Positions 36,292-45,935 are shown, counted from the stretch's first letter. The stretch: 64,000 bases of DNA from an uncultured Burkholderiales bacterium (GCA_943908475.1 CALTTG010000010.1:1-64000), one strand, 5' to 3'. The notes: generated from the sequence alone by a model not told the origin. A program made the numbers and translations.

Positions 36292-36614
36292 CAGTCGGTC
36301 TCCACGGGGCAATACAGGCGGTGCAGCACTTGCAGCACTTCCAGGGTTCGAGGATCGCTCACTCGGTAATAGATTCGCTTGCCCTCGCGCCGGGTGGTCA
36401 CCTGGCCTTCGGCGCGAAGCACCCCCAACTGTTGCGACAAGGTGGGTTGCCGAATGCCCAGGCGCTCTTCCAATTCGCCGACGCATTGCTCGCCTTGCGT
36501 CAGCTGACACAGCAGCAGCAGTCGGTCTTCGTTGGCCAGCAGTTTGAGCGCACCGACAGCTTGCCCCGCAGCGGCACGCAGGGCGTCGATGTTGAGGACG
36601 GGCGTTGGGTTCAT
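36291..36614 (-). CDS. ArsR-family regulator, persulfide-sensing (BigR/SqrR) type
   Basis: A 107-residue winged-helix repressor. The DNA-recognition helix lies in IRQPTLSQQLGVLRAEG, and the wing in VTTRREGKRIYYRV. Two cysteines, Cys36 (LLLLCQLTQ) and Cys102 (RLYCPVE), are separated by 66 residues, the same spacing as the Cys41/Cys107 pair of SqrR that forms a polysulfide bridge when sulfide or persulfide is present. A third cysteine is Cys44. ATG at 36614 is chosen because GAGAGG precedes it; an upstream GTG would start inside the putative operator. It is the first gene of an operon with two YeeE/YedE genes. Confidence 0.88.
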   Translation of the reverse strand: MNPTPVLNIDALRAAAGQAVGALKLLANEDRLLLLCQLTQGEQCVGELEERLGIRQPTLSQQLGVLRAEGQVTTRREGKRIYYRVSDPRTLEVLQVLHRLYCPVETD

Positions 36615-36643
36615 GGGCAAAGACCTCTCGAAACCTTGTTCAA

Positions 36644-36663
36644 TCACATAATATTTTATGTGA
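36644..36663 (-). promoter_or_regulatory. Palindromic operator between the ArsR-type regulator and the CDF-like gene
   Basis: TCACATAA (36644-36651) and TTATGTGA (36656-36663) form a perfect inverted repeat around TATT, in a very AT-rich patch. It lies 30 bases upstream of the regulator start and about 110 bases upstream of the divergent CDF-like gene. It is the natural candidate for binding by the regulator itself. Confidence 0.65.
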
Positions 36664-36773
36664 AAGTATGCGGGCGGTCTGGTGCAAATTCAACGGTCAA
36701 GGCCGTTGTCATCGCTTGACCCCCAAGTGGCTTCAGGGTTTCCAATCCAGTCATGCACACCAAGGAGTTGACC

Positions 36774-37454
36774 ATGTCGGGCCACTGCTGCGATCACGAC
36801 ACCCCGCCAGCGCACGAGATTCGGAATTTGCCACGCTATCGCAAGGTGCTTTGGGCGGCGCTGCTCATCAATGCGGCCATGTTCGTGGTCGAGGTGCTCG
36901 CGGGGGCCACCTCTCACTCTCAGTCCCTGTTGGCCGACGCCATCGATTTCGCCGGAGACGCCGCCAACTACGGGGTGTCTTTGGCCGTGTTGTCGGCCGG
37001 TGTCGCCTGGCGAGCCCGCACGGCCATGGTCAAGGCCTGGAGCATGATGGGGTTTGGCCTGCTGGTGCTGGGCCGAACCGCGTGGGCGTTGTGGCACGGG
37101 CAAGTGCCTGACCCCGCCACCATGGGGGTGGTGGCCACTTTGGCCTTGCTGGCCAATGTGATGGTGGCCCTGATGCTGTACGCCTTCCGGGAGGGCGATG
37201 CCAACATGCGCAGCGTGTGGGTGTGCTCTCGAAACGACGCGATTGGCAACGTGCTGGTGATGTTGGCAGCGCTGGGCGTGTTGGGCTCCGGACAAGCTTG
37301 GCCCGACCTCGCGGTGGCCGCGTTCATGGCGGTGCTGGCCTTGCAGGGCGGTTGGCAAGTGCTCCAGCAGGCCCGAGAAGAGCTCTCGACGCCGGCTTCG
37401 CAGGCCTGCAGCAGCGGCCCTTCAGAGTCCCACGCCGATCACCATCACCATTGA
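36774..37454 (+). CDS. Cation diffusion facilitator-like transporter, short form
   Basis: A 226-residue membrane protein with about six helices resembling the transmembrane domain of CDF cation efflux proteins. It includes SQSLLADAIDFAGDAANYG, with the two aspartates of the metal site, and SRNDAIGNVLVML for the second half-site, where asparagine replaces the usual histidine. The cytoplasmic C-terminal domain is absent. Instead there is a short His-rich tail (SHADHHHH), and the N-terminus carries GHCCDHDTPPAH. The start follows AGGAG by six bases. It is divergent from the sulfur-responsive operon and may share its operator. The metal is not evident. Confidence 0.82.
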   Translation: MSGHCCDHDTPPAHEIRNLPRYRKVLWAALLINAAMFVVEVLAGATSHSQSLLADAIDFAGDAANYGVSLAVLSAGVAWRARTAMVKAWSMMGFGLLVLGRTAWALWHGQVPDPATMGVVATLALLANVMVALMLYAFREGDANMRSVWVCSRNDAIGNVLVMLAALGVLGSGQAWPDLAVAAFMAVLALQGGWQVLQQAREELSTPASQACSSGPSESHADHHHH

Positions 37455-37475
37455 AAAAGCCGCCCTGGGGCGGCT
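37454..37475 (-). terminator. Rho-independent terminator after yggX
   Basis: On the minus strand AGCCGCCC and GGGCGGCT form an eight-pair stem with a two-base loop (effectively four) followed by a run of T. It occupies 37458-37475 with the T run to 37454, just at the end of the convergent CDF-like gene and 32 bases past the yggX stop. Confidence 0.75.
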
Positions 37476-37506
37476 GGTGCTGGCCCATCCAGGGGCTCCT
37501 GGGGCA

Positions 37507-37782
37507 TCAGGCTTGGGCGGGGGGCACGTAGCCTTGCACCTGCTCCGCGCCGGCACCGAAGAAGAATTGCTCCATCTGGCGGGCAAGGTATTGGCGGGCG
37601 CGGGCATCGGCCAAGTTCAGGCGGTTTTCATTGACCAGCATGGTTTGGTGCTTCATCCAAAGCGCCCAAGCATCCTTGCTGATCTCGTTGTAGATGCGCT
37701 TGCCCAATTCACCTGGGTAGGGTGCAAAGTCCAGGCCTTCGCCTTCTTTGTTGAGGTGCTTGCATTGGATGGTGCGTGCCAT
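37507..37782 (-). CDS. yggX: Fe(2+)-trafficking protein
   Basis: A 91-residue soluble protein with the family start ARTIQCKHLNKEGEGLDF, where Cys7 is the conserved cysteine. FAPYPGELGKRIYNEISKDAW and QTMLVNENRLNLADARARQY are also diagnostic. YggX protects Fe-S clusters from oxidative damage and may supply iron to them. The gene follows argA by 32 bases on the same strand and has a terminator, so it probably ends the argA transcript. Confidence 0.97.
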   Translation of the reverse strand: MARTIQCKHLNKEGEGLDFAPYPGELGKRIYNEISKDAWALWMKHQTMLVNENRLNLADARARQYLARQMEQFFFGAGAEQVQGYVPPAQA

Positions 37783-37814
37783 GGTCAGTACTCGAATCGG
37801 TGTGCGTCAGAAAA

Positions 37815-39197
37815 TCACTTGAGGTGTTTGACCAGCACTTGAGAGCGCCGGTCCCACTTGTAGTTGCGTTTGCGGGCTTCGGGCAACCAGCTGGGGTCGA
37901 CCGGTGCAAAGCCTCGCTTGTTGAACCAGTGCATGGTACGCGTTGTCAATACAAACAGTGTCGACAGGCCCATTGCCTTGGCGCGTTGCTCGATGCGCTT
38001 GAGGATGCGCTCACCGTCGCCCTGACCTTGCACATGCGGCGACACCGTCAGTGCGGCCATTTCGGCGGTGCCCGCCTCTGGGAACGGGTAAAGCGCCGCG
38101 CAGCCGAAGATCACGCCGTCGTGCTCGATCACGGTGTACTGGGCCACATCGCGCTCGATCTCGGTGCGGCTGCGTTTGACCAGCGTGCCATCTTGCTCGA
38201 AGGGTTCGATCAGTTGCAGGATGCCGCCGACGTCGTCGGAGGTGGCCTCGCGCAGGCTCTCGAGCTTTTCGTCCACGATCATGGTGCCCACACCATCATG
38301 GGTGAACACTTCCATCAGCAAGGCGCCATCGACCTTGAAGGGAATGATGTGCACCCGCTCGACCCCGCCTTCGCTGGCCTTGACCGCGTGTTGCAGGTAA
38401 AACGCCGTGTCGGTGGGCTGCAAGGGGTTGGGCAGGGCCGCCAGCAAGCGCTTGGCATCCAGCAGTGCCAATTCCTGGTCGATTTCTTCGTCCGGGTCGT
38501 GTTGCCGCGCTTCCAGTGCCGCAGCGTTCATCGGGTCTTGCACGATGCTTTGCAAGATGCCTCGCACCTCGGTGACGAAGATGAGCTTGTCAGCCTGCAG
38601 CGCGATGGCGGCGCTGGTGGCCACGTCTTCCATGCTGAGGTTGAAGGCCTCGCCCGTGTGCGAGAAACCAAAAGGAGACAGCATCACCATGGCGCCGGTG
38701 TCGATCGCCCGGCGCACCGCCACCGCGTCGATCTTGCGGACCAGCCCGGTGTGCATGAAATCCACCCCGTCGACGATGCCCACGGGGCGAGCAGTCACGA
38801 AGTTGCCCGACAACACGCTGACCGAAGCCCCTGCCATGGGCGTGTTGGGCAGCCCCAGTGAGAACGCGGCTTCGATTTCATAGCGCAACTGGCCCGCCGC
38901 CTCTTGGGCACAGTCCAGCGCCACGGGGTCGGTGATGCGCATCCCGTGGCTGAACTTGGAATCTTGTCCCTTGGCCCGCAGTTGCTCTTCCAACTGGGGG
39001 CGGAAACCGTGGGCGAGCACGATGCGGATGCCCATGGCCTGCATCAAGGCCAGGTCTTGGACCAGGCTTTCCAGCTTGCCCGCCGCGATGGCCTCCCCCG
39101 AGATGCCCACGACGAAGGTCTTGCTGCGGTGTGCGTGAATGTGTGGCGCCACCGAGCGGAACCACGGCACGAAGGTGTGAGGGAAGACCAGATCCAT
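37815..39197 (-). CDS. argA: Amino-acid N-acetyltransferase (N-acetylglutamate synthase)
   Basis: A 460-residue enzyme for the first step of arginine synthesis. Residues 1 to about 290 form an amino-acid-kinase-like domain (KTFVVGISGEAIAAGKLESL, DKLIFVTEVRGIL). Residues about 310-460 form the GNAT acetyltransferase domain (GCAALYPFPEAGTAEMAALTV, HVQGQGDGERIL, MHWFNKRGFAPVD). This bifunctional layout is that of classical ArgA, feedback-inhibited by arginine through the kinase-like domain. The upstream 85-base gap to the amidase gene has no obvious regulator site. Confidence 0.96.
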   Translation of the reverse strand: MDLVFPHTFVPWFRSVAPHIHAHRSKTFVVGISGEAIAAGKLESLVQDLALMQAMGIRIVLAHGFRPQLEEQLRAKGQDSKFSHGMRITDPVALDCAQEAAGQLRYEIEAAFSLGLPNTPMAGASVSVLSGNFVTARPVGIVDGVDFMHTGLVRKIDAVAVRRAIDTGAMVMLSPFGFSHTGEAFNLSMEDVATSAAIALQADKLIFVTEVRGILQSIVQDPMNAAALEARQHDPDEEIDQELALLDAKRLLAALPNPLQPTDTAFYLQHAVKASEGGVERVHIIPFKVDGALLMEVFTHDGVGTMIVDEKLESLREATSDDVGGILQLIEPFEQDGTLVKRSRTEIERDVAQYTVIEHDGVIFGCAALYPFPEAGTAEMAALTVSPHVQGQGDGERILKRIEQRAKAMGLSTLFVLTTRTMHWFNKRGFAPVDPSWLPEARKRNYKWDRRSQVLVKHLK

Positions 39198-39283
39198 TGA
39201 AGGCGAGGGCGCGTGGCAGGCAGAGGTTGGAGGGCGAGTATTCGACAGACAGCCGTGATGGTAAGGCCTCTTGCCCGGGTCGT

Positions 39284-40768
39284 TCAGTGCGGCGGCCGTT
39301 TGTGGAACCAGGGGCGTGCTTGTTCCAACTCGGCGGCCAGTTGCAGCAGCATGGTTTCGCCGTCGAGCGGTGCCACGAATTGCACGCCCAGGGGCAGCTG
39401 GTCCGGCGTCCAGTACAGCGGCACCGACATGGCCGGGCGACCGGTCAGGTTCGCCAGCTGGGTGTAGGGTGTCCAGGCCAGGTTCTGCAGCACCGATTTC
39501 TGGAACAAGGCCGTTTTGCGCAACCAGCCCGACAGGCCGAGCAGGTCCACCAACTGACTCGACCGCTGCAGCGCGGCAGGGGTGTCCAGCTCACCAATCT
39601 TCACCGGCGGGGCGGCCAGGGTGGGGCTCAGCCACAGGTCGAAGCGCTGGTGGAATTGGCTGAGGGTGACGTTGTGCTGGTGCCAGTGTGAGTTGCAGCG
39701 CAACAGCTCCACCGCCGAGACGCTGCGCCCCACCGACGCCATGGCCTGGGTGTCAGGCTCGAATTCGCTGCGTCGTGCGCCCAGGGCGTCGACCAGGGTG
39801 TCCATGATCTCGGCCATCACGCAAAACCAGGTGGTCAGGAAATCTTGGGCCAGACCGGGGCCATCGAAGGGGGCCGGAACCTCTTCGACATGGTGACCCA
39901 GTGAGGCCAGCAGGTGCGCGGCGTCTTCGACGGCGGCACGGGCTTGCGGGTGCACCTCGGTGCCCAGGGGAGATTGCCAGGTCCAGCCAATGCGCAGCCG
40001 CTTGAGCGGCTGCTTCAAGGCTTGCAGGTAGGGCACTTGCGGGCGCGCAAAGGGGTAGGGGGCATGGGGCTCTGGGCCCTGCAGCACATCGAGCATGGCG
40101 GCACTGTCTCGGACGCTTCGCGAGAGCACGCCTTGCACTGCTGCGCCATTCATGGGCTCGCCCATGTCGGGACCGCTGGAGACCCGACCACGCCCAGGTT
40201 TGAGCCCAAACAAACCGCTTGCTGCAGCAGGGATCCGGATGGACCCACCGCCGTCGTTGGCCCCCCCGGCTGGCACCACGCCAGCGGCCACTGCGGCCGC
40301 GGTGCCGCCTGATGAGCCACCCGGGGTGTGGGCGGTGTTCCAGGGGTTGCGGGTGGGGCCGTAAGCCTTGGGCTCGGTCACGTTGCGCGCGCCAAACTCT
40401 GGGGCATTGGTCTTGCCAAAAATGACCAGGCCGGCGTCCTTCCAGCGCCGAACCACATCACTGTCCTGTGTCGGTACATGGCGAGGCAACACCCGGCTGC
40501 CGCCGGTGGAAGGCAGGCCGGCCATGTCCTGGAACAAGTCTTTCACCACGAAGGGAACGCCGGCAAAAGGCGCTGACGCATCGAAGGGCTGCAAACACCG
40601 CTGGTGTGCTTGTTCGTCCATGCGCCGGGTGAACGCGTTGAGCCGGGGTTGAATTTCATCGGCGCGTTGTCCGGCAAGCGCCAGCAACTCCAGGGGCGTC
40701 ACTTCTTGGCGTCGGACCAGGTCGGCCAGACCCAGGGCATCGTGTTGCAGGTATTCGCTGTACTTCAT
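39284..40768 (-). CDS. Amidase (amidase signature family)
   Basis: A 494-residue amidase signature enzyme with the complete catalytic triad: Lys76 (VVKDLFQDMAG), cis-Ser153 (GGSSGG) and nucleophile Ser176 (DGGGSIRIPA). The substrate-specific region (about 300-450) does not identify the target. Members hydrolyse many amides, including 6-aminohexanoate dimers, indoleacetamide and peptides. The gene lies 12 bases downstream of the diguanylate cyclase gene on the same strand, possibly cotranscribed. Not GatA, which would have gatB/gatC neighbours and a different length. Confidence 0.9.
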   Translation of the reverse strand: MKYSEYLQHDALGLADLVRRQEVTPLELLALAGQRADEIQPRLNAFTRRMDEQAHQRCLQPFDASAPFAGVPFVVKDLFQDMAGLPSTGGSRVLPRHVPTQDSDVVRRWKDAGLVIFGKTNAPEFGARNVTEPKAYGPTRNPWNTAHTPGGSSGGTAAAVAAGVVPAGGANDGGGSIRIPAAASGLFGLKPGRGRVSSGPDMGEPMNGAAVQGVLSRSVRDSAAMLDVLQGPEPHAPYPFARPQVPYLQALKQPLKRLRIGWTWQSPLGTEVHPQARAAVEDAAHLLASLGHHVEEVPAPFDGPGLAQDFLTTWFCVMAEIMDTLVDALGARRSEFEPDTQAMASVGRSVSAVELLRCNSHWHQHNVTLSQFHQRFDLWLSPTLAAPPVKIGELDTPAALQRSSQLVDLLGLSGWLRKTALFQKSVLQNLAWTPYTQLANLTGRPAMSVPLYWTPDQLPLGVQFVAPLDGETMLLQLAAELEQARPWFHKRPPH

Positions 40769-40780
40769 GGGGTGAGCTGT

Positions 40781-41890
40781 TCAGTCGAGGACATGCGTCT
40801 GATCACGTCCAGCAGATTTCGCAGCGTACAACGCCTGATCGGCCAGGTCGATGGTGTGTTCTACCGTGCTTTGGATGTCGTGCCGGGTCAGGCCCGCCGA
40901 AAATGTCAGGCGAAACCCGGACACGCCGGGCAGCACGTTCGCGGCGGCCAATTGCACCCGAAGTCGCTCCAGCGCGGCTTTGGCCTGCTGGGGGTCGCTT
41001 TCGGGCAGCACCAACAAGAACTCTTCTCCACCCCAGCGCCCCATGGTGTCGACCTCTCGGAACACCTGGCGCGCCACCCGAGAGAAGCCTTGCAAGGCCA
41101 TGTCGCCAGCTTGGTGGCCGTGTTGGTCGTTGATGCGTTTGAAGTGGTCCAGGTCGATCAGGGCCAGGCACAGCACGCGACCCTGGCGCTTGTGGCGCTT
41201 GACCTCTTCTTGCAACAGATCTTGCATGCGGCGGCGGTTGGGCAGGCCCGTGAGTTCATCGGTGGTTGCCAAGGCCTGCAGGCGAGCGAGTGCGTCGGCC
41301 AGTTCGCGCCGGCTGTGGTGCAACCGGGCCCGCAGGCTCGAGACGATCTGGGCGATGTGAGCGGACGCAATGAGGATGCCCGCCACGTAAATCACCTGCA
41401 GCCATTCACCCTGGCCTGCATTGAACGCCGGGTGATGCTGTCGCCACAGGGTGACCACCACCAGCAAGCAAACTGCCGTTGCCGTGATCAGGGCGAAATC
41501 CTTGCCCTTGAGGTTGAACTGACCGAACATCATCACCATGGGCAGGATGACCAGCACCATGGATCGGCCCGGGCTGATCGTGCCGGCGAAAGCCAGCAGT
41601 GTGACCACCACGCAATACAGCACTTGGGGCAGCACCAAGGCGGGGTCTTTGAGGTGGCGGGTGCGTCCGCTGCGGATCACCAAGAAGAAGGCCATCGGGC
41701 CCAACATCAGCGCAGGCATCAGCCATTTCGCGAATGTGGCGTCAAAGAACCTCAGTTTAACGCCCAGCCACATGACCATCGCGTTCAGGACGTAGATGGC
41801 AAACGAAAGCAGCACCAGCTTCAAGGGACGCTGCAGCTCAGGAAAGGGGCCAAACAGCCACTTTTCGCCTGTCGAAATCGTCGAGGTCAT
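40781..41890 (-). CDS. Membrane-bound diguanylate cyclase
   Basis: A 369-residue protein with six membrane helices (about residues 20-195) and a C-terminal GGDEF domain. The active-site motif is GGEEF, and RxxD (REVD) sits five residues before it, so the product-inhibition I-site is intact. TDELTGLPNRRRMQDLL and LIDLDHFKRINDQHGH mark the domain start and metal-binding aspartate. It should make cyclic di-GMP from two GTP. The membrane part is not a recognisable sensor such as MASE1. No EAL domain is present. Confidence 0.93.
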   Translation of the reverse strand: MTSTISTGEKWLFGPFPELQRPLKLVLLSFAIYVLNAMVMWLGVKLRFFDATFAKWLMPALMLGPMAFFLVIRSGRTRHLKDPALVLPQVLYCVVVTLLAFAGTISPGRSMVLVILPMVMMFGQFNLKGKDFALITATAVCLLVVVTLWRQHHPAFNAGQGEWLQVIYVAGILIASAHIAQIVSSLRARLHHSRRELADALARLQALATTDELTGLPNRRRMQDLLQEEVKRHKRQGRVLCLALIDLDHFKRINDQHGHQAGDMALQGFSRVARQVFREVDTMGRWGGEEFLLVLPESDPQQAKAALERLRVQLAAANVLPGVSGFRLTFSAGLTRHDIQSTVEHTIDLADQALYAAKSAGRDQTHVLD

Positions 41891-41985
41891 CAGTCAGTGT
41901 GGTCGATCAAGGGCCACCCGGGGGCAGACCCTCCTCCCGGCGAGCGGCAACCGGGAATCGCACAGGATAATCCGGTTTTTCGCCC

Positions 41986-44900
41986 TTGAGAACGCCTGCT
42001 TTGCGCCCCGTCATCACTTTTCCCGAATCGCTGCCCGTCTCTGGCAAACGCACCGACATTGAGTCCGCCCTGCGTGACCACCAGGTGGTCATCGTGTGCG
42101 GCGAAACGGGCTCGGGCAAAACGACCCAGTTGCCCAAGATCGCCTTGAGCATGGGGCGAGGGGGCTGGGGACAAGCGCCGGTGCCGGGCAAGCGGTCCCA
42201 GTTGATCGGCCATACGCAGCCTCGCCGAATTGCGGCCTCCAGCGTGGCCAAGCGCATTGCCGAAGAGTTGAACACGCCCTTGGGCGAGGTGGTGGGCTAC
42301 AAGGTTCGTTTCCAAGACCGGCTGCAGCCCGGCGCCAGCGTCAAGCTGATGACCGACGGCATTTTGCTGGCCGAGACCCAAAGCGACCCCGATCTGCGCG
42401 CCTACGACACGATCATCATCGACGAGGCCCACGAGCGCAGTCTGAACATCGATTTTCTGCTGGGCTATTTGCGCCAGTTGCTGCCCCGTCGGCCTGACCT
42501 GAAGATCATCGTCACCTCGGCCACCATCGACGCCGACCGCTTTGCGCAACACTTCGCCAGCGCCAGGGGGCCGGCGCCGGTCATCATGGTCTCAGGTCGA
42601 CTGTTTCCAGTGGAGCAGCGTTACCGCCCGTTTGAGGAAAGCCGCGAATACGGCCTGAACGAAGCCATCGCCGATGGCGTGGACGAGTTGTGGCGCGAGG
42701 GCTCGGGCGACATCCTCGTGTTTTTGCCCGGCGAGCGCGAGATTCGCGAAGCGGCAGACCACCTTCGCAAGCACTTTGCCCACCACAGGGTGGTGGCCCA
42801 GGTGTTGCCTTTGTTCGCCCGTTTGAGCCAAGCCGAGCAGGACCTGGTCTTCCAGACCGGCAACGGCCGCCGCATCGTGCTGGCCACCAACGTGGCCGAA
42901 ACGTCGCTCACGGTGCCCGGCATTCGCTACGTGATCGACAGTGGCAGTGCACGCGTCAAGCGCTACAGCTTCCGCAACAAGGTCGAGCAATTGCAGATTG
43001 AGCCGATCAGCCAAGCAGCGGCCAACCAGCGCGCCGGCCGGTGTGGTCGGGTTGCCAACGGCATCTGCATCCGCCTGTACGACGAGAAGGATTTCAACGC
43101 CCGACCGCGCTTCACCGACCCAGAGATTCTGCGCAGTTCATTGGCCGGTGTGATCTTGCGGATGAAGTCCCTTCACCTGGGGCATGTCGAAGACTTCCCC
43201 TTCATCGAGCCGCCACTGCGCAAGGCCATCGCCGACGGCTACCAGCTGCTCAACGAGTTGGGCGCGGTCGACGACGACAACGAGATCACCCCGTTGGGGC
43301 AGACACTCGCCCGCCTGCCACTCGACCCCCGTGTGGGCCGCATGATCCTGGAGGCCAAAGACCGCCAAGCCCTGGCCGAGGTGCTGGTGATTGCGGCCTC
43401 GTTGAGCGTGCAGGACGTGCGCGATCGGCCCATTGACCAGCAGCAACAGGCCGACACCAAGCACAAGCAGTTCGACGACGAGAAGTCGGAGTTCATGGGC
43501 ACCATCAAGCTCTGGCGGTGGTTGGATGAATCGCGCGGCGGTCATGGCCAACATGGGCCGGGCGAGGCCGAGAAGCACAAGCTCAGCCACCGCAAATACG
43601 AGGCCCTGCTGCGCGAAAATTTCATCAACCCGCGTCGGGTGCGTGAATGGAAAGACGTCTACAGCCAGCTCCACACGGTGGTGGCCGAGCACAGCTGGCG
43701 CCTCAATGGCAGCCCCGCGACCTACGAACAGGTGCACTTGTCCCTGCTGTCGGGTCTGTTGGGCAATGTGGGCTGCAAGAGCGACGACGAAGACTGGTAC
43801 TTGGGCGCCCGAGGCATCAAGTTTTTCAAGCACCCCGGCGCCAATCTGAGTAAAAAGCCTGGGCGTTGGATCTTGGCCGCCGAGTTGGTGGAGACCGCCC
43901 GCTTGTATGGTCGAGGCGTGGCCACCATCGAGCAGCCCTGGTTGATCCAGATGGGCGCTCACCTGCTCAAGAAGCAGCTGCTCGAGCCCCACTGGGAAAA
44001 GAAAGCGGCTGAGGTGGTGGCCCTGGAGCGGGCGACGCTGTATGGCCTGGTGGTCTACAACAACAAACGCGTGAATTTTGGCTTGGTCAATGCGACAGAG
44101 GCCCGAGACATTTTCATCCGTGAGGCGCTGGTGGGCGACGAGTGGGAGACACGCCTGCCGTTCCTGGCGCACAACCGCAAGCTGATCGCCCAGGTGGAGC
44201 AGCTGGAGCACAAGTCTCGCCGGCAAGATGTGCTGGTGGACGACCAGCTCATCCACGCTTTCTATGACGCACAGATTCCACCCGAGGTGATGAGCGGTGC
44301 CAGCTTCGAGCGTTGGTACAAGGTGGCCAGTCGCGAGAACCCCAAGCTGCTGTACCTCAGCCGCGAAGAGCTGATGCGGCATGAGGCCGCCGGCATCACC
44401 AGCAGCGCTTTTCCCAAAGTGCTGCGTGTGGGCGGCGTGGACTGCGCCACGGCCTACCTGCACCAGCCTGGAGACCCGCGCGATGGCGTGACCGTGACGG
44501 TGCCCATTTTTGCGCTCAACCAAGTCAGCGACGAAACGGGTGAATGGCTCGTGCCCGGCATGCTCAAGGACAAGGTACTGGCCCTGGTCAAAAGCCTGCA
44601 TCAAAAGCCACGCGCGCGGCTGGTGCCGCTGCCCGAGTACGCCGAGAGTTTCGTGCAGTCGGTCGAATTCGGCAAAGGCGGGTTGATGGAGGTGCTGCTC
44701 AAAGCCGTGCGAGACAAGACGCAGCTCGACATCAAGCGGGCCGACTTCAAGCTGGACATGCTGTCGCCCCATCTGTTCATGAATTACCTGGTCGTGGACG
44801 AGCATGGGCGGCAACTGGCCATGGGCCGCAATCTGCCCGCGATCAAGGCCGAGCTGGGGTCGCTGGCCCGTGGCGCCTTTCAAGCGCTGGCTGCGTTGAA

Positions 44901-45891
44901 GACGCAGGCCGTGGTCCAGGCGGGGCCCGCTGGCGAGGCCTCACAGACTGACAGCCCGCCCAAGGAGCCGCAGCGGGTGGCGGGGGCTGGCCAAGGGAAG
45001 GGAGCCTCACGTGTTGAATCGGAACGCCCCCGCGTCACGGCCATCCAGCCCCTCACCGACTGGACCTTTGGCGAGTTGCCCGAGCTCATGGAGATCTCTC
45101 GGGGTGGTCACACCCTGATTGGCTTTCCGGCCCTGGTCGACAAAGGCACGCATGTGGAGATCGAGGTGTTTGACGAACCCGATGTGGCGGCGGCCAAGCA
45201 TCGGGTGGGCTTGCGCAGGCTCATTGCCCTGCAGATCAAGGAACCGTTGAAGTACCTGGAGAAAAACATCCCGGACCTTCAGAAAATGGCCATGGCTTAC
45301 ATGACCCTGGGCACCATGGAGGAGTTGCGTGAGCAGATCATCGACGTGGCCCTGGACCGCGCCTACTTGCACGACCCCTTGCCGGCCAATGCGGCAGCGT
45401 TCAAAGCGCGGATCGAGGAAGGGCGCACTCGCTTGAACCTGATCGCCCAAGAGGTGGCCCGACTGGCGGGCACCGTGCTGGTGGAGTACGCAGCGGCCGC
45501 GCGCAAGCTCAAAGACTCGCGCCCCCCGAAGGACGTGGCCGACGACGTTCAGGCCCAACTGCAGCGTTTGTGCCCCAAGCGGTTTGTGGTGGCCACCCCC
45601 TATGCGCAGTTGCAGCATTTCGCGCGTTACCTCAAGGCCATCACCTTGCGCCTGGATAAATTCAAGGGCGACCCGGCCCGGGATGCCCAGCGCATGGCCG
45701 AATTGCGCCCGCTGGATCAGCGCTACACCCGCCGACTGGCCGAGCTCAAGGGTACCCACGACGCTCGGCTCGATGAATTTCGATGGCTGCTGGAGGAGCT
45801 GCGTGTGAGCCTCTTTGCCCAAGAGTTGCGCACCCCTCAACCCGTCAGCATCAAGCGCCTCGAAAAGGTTTGGCAGCAACTGCAGGCCTGA
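41986..45891 (+). CDS. hrpA: ATP-dependent RNA helicase HrpA
   Basis: A 1301-residue DEAH-box RNA helicase, matching E. coli HrpA in length. Helicase motifs: GETGSGKTTQLPK (about residue 40), DEAHERS, SATIDADRF, TNVAETSLTVPG and QRAGRCGR. A winged helix/ratchet region follows, then the OB-like domain and the large DUF3418 C-terminal domain that is special to HrpA. The frame has no early ATG; TTG at 41986 is the likely start, with a second TTG at 42001. HrpA rescues stalled ribosomes and affects mRNA processing. Confidence 0.95.
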   Translation: MRTPALRPVITFPESLPVSGKRTDIESALRDHQVVIVCGETGSGKTTQLPKIALSMGRGGWGQAPVPGKRSQLIGHTQPRRIAASSVAKRIAEELNTPLGEVVGYKVRFQDRLQPGASVKLMTDGILLAETQSDPDLRAYDTIIIDEAHERSLNIDFLLGYLRQLLPRRPDLKIIVTSATIDADRFAQHFASARGPAPVIMVSGRLFPVEQRYRPFEESREYGLNEAIADGVDELWREGSGDILVFLPGEREIREAADHLRKHFAHHRVVAQVLPLFARLSQAEQDLVFQTGNGRRIVLATNVAETSLTVPGIRYVIDSGSARVKRYSFRNKVEQLQIEPISQAAANQRAGRCGRVANGICIRLYDEKDFNARPRFTDPEILRSSLAGVILRMKSLHLGHVEDFPFIEPPLRKAIADGYQLLNELGAVDDDNEITPLGQTLARLPLDPRVGRMILEAKDRQALAEVLVIAASLSVQDVRDRPIDQQQQADTKHKQFDDEKSEFMGTIKLWRWLDESRGGHGQHGPGEAEKHKLSHRKYEALLRENFINPRRVREWKDVYSQLHTVVAEHSWRLNGSPATYEQVHLSLLSGLLGNVGCKSDDEDWYLGARGIKFFKHPGANLSKKPGRWILAAELVETARLYGRGVATIEQPWLIQMGAHLLKKQLLEPHWEKKAAEVVALERATLYGLVVYNNKRVNFGLVNATEARDIFIREALVGDEWETRLPFLAHNRKLIAQVEQLEHKSRRQDVLVDDQLIHAFYDAQIPPEVMSGASFERWYKVASRENPKLLYLSREELMRHEAAGITSSAFPKVLRVGGVDCATAYLHQPGDPRDGVTVTVPIFALNQVSDETGEWLVPGMLKDKVLALVKSLHQKPRARLVPLPEYAESFVQSVEFGKGGLMEVLLKAVRDKTQLDIKRADFKLDMLSPHLFMNYLVVDEHGRQLAMGRNLPAIKAELGSLARGAFQALAALKTQAVVQAGPAGEASQTDSPPKEPQRVAGAGQGKGASRVESERPRVTAIQPLTDWTFGELPELMEISRGGHTLIGFPALVDKGTHVEIEVFDEPDVAAAKHRVGLRRLIALQIKEPLKYLEKNIPDLQKMAMAYMTLGTMEELREQIIDVALDRAYLHDPLPANAAAFKARIEEGRTRLNLIAQEVARLAGTVLVEYAAAARKLKDSRPPKDVADDVQAQLQRLCPKRFVVATPYAQLQHFARYLKAITLRLDKFKGDPARDAQRMAELRPLDQRYTRRLAELKGTHDARLDEFRWLLEELRVSLFAQELRTPQPVSIKRLEKVWQQLQA

Positions 45892-45917
45892 TGGGCTCTG
45901 CAGTGTCGAGGCCGTGG

Positions 45918-45923
45918 TATAGT
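45918..45923 (+). promoter_or_regulatory. Possible -10 element of the tRNA-Pro gene
   Basis: TATAGT lies 12 bases before the mature tRNA 5' end, the right place for a -10 box. No convincing -35 box is present at 17 bases; the region GCTCTG is weak. Confidence 0.4.
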
Positions 45924-45935
45924 CATGTTCTCAGT

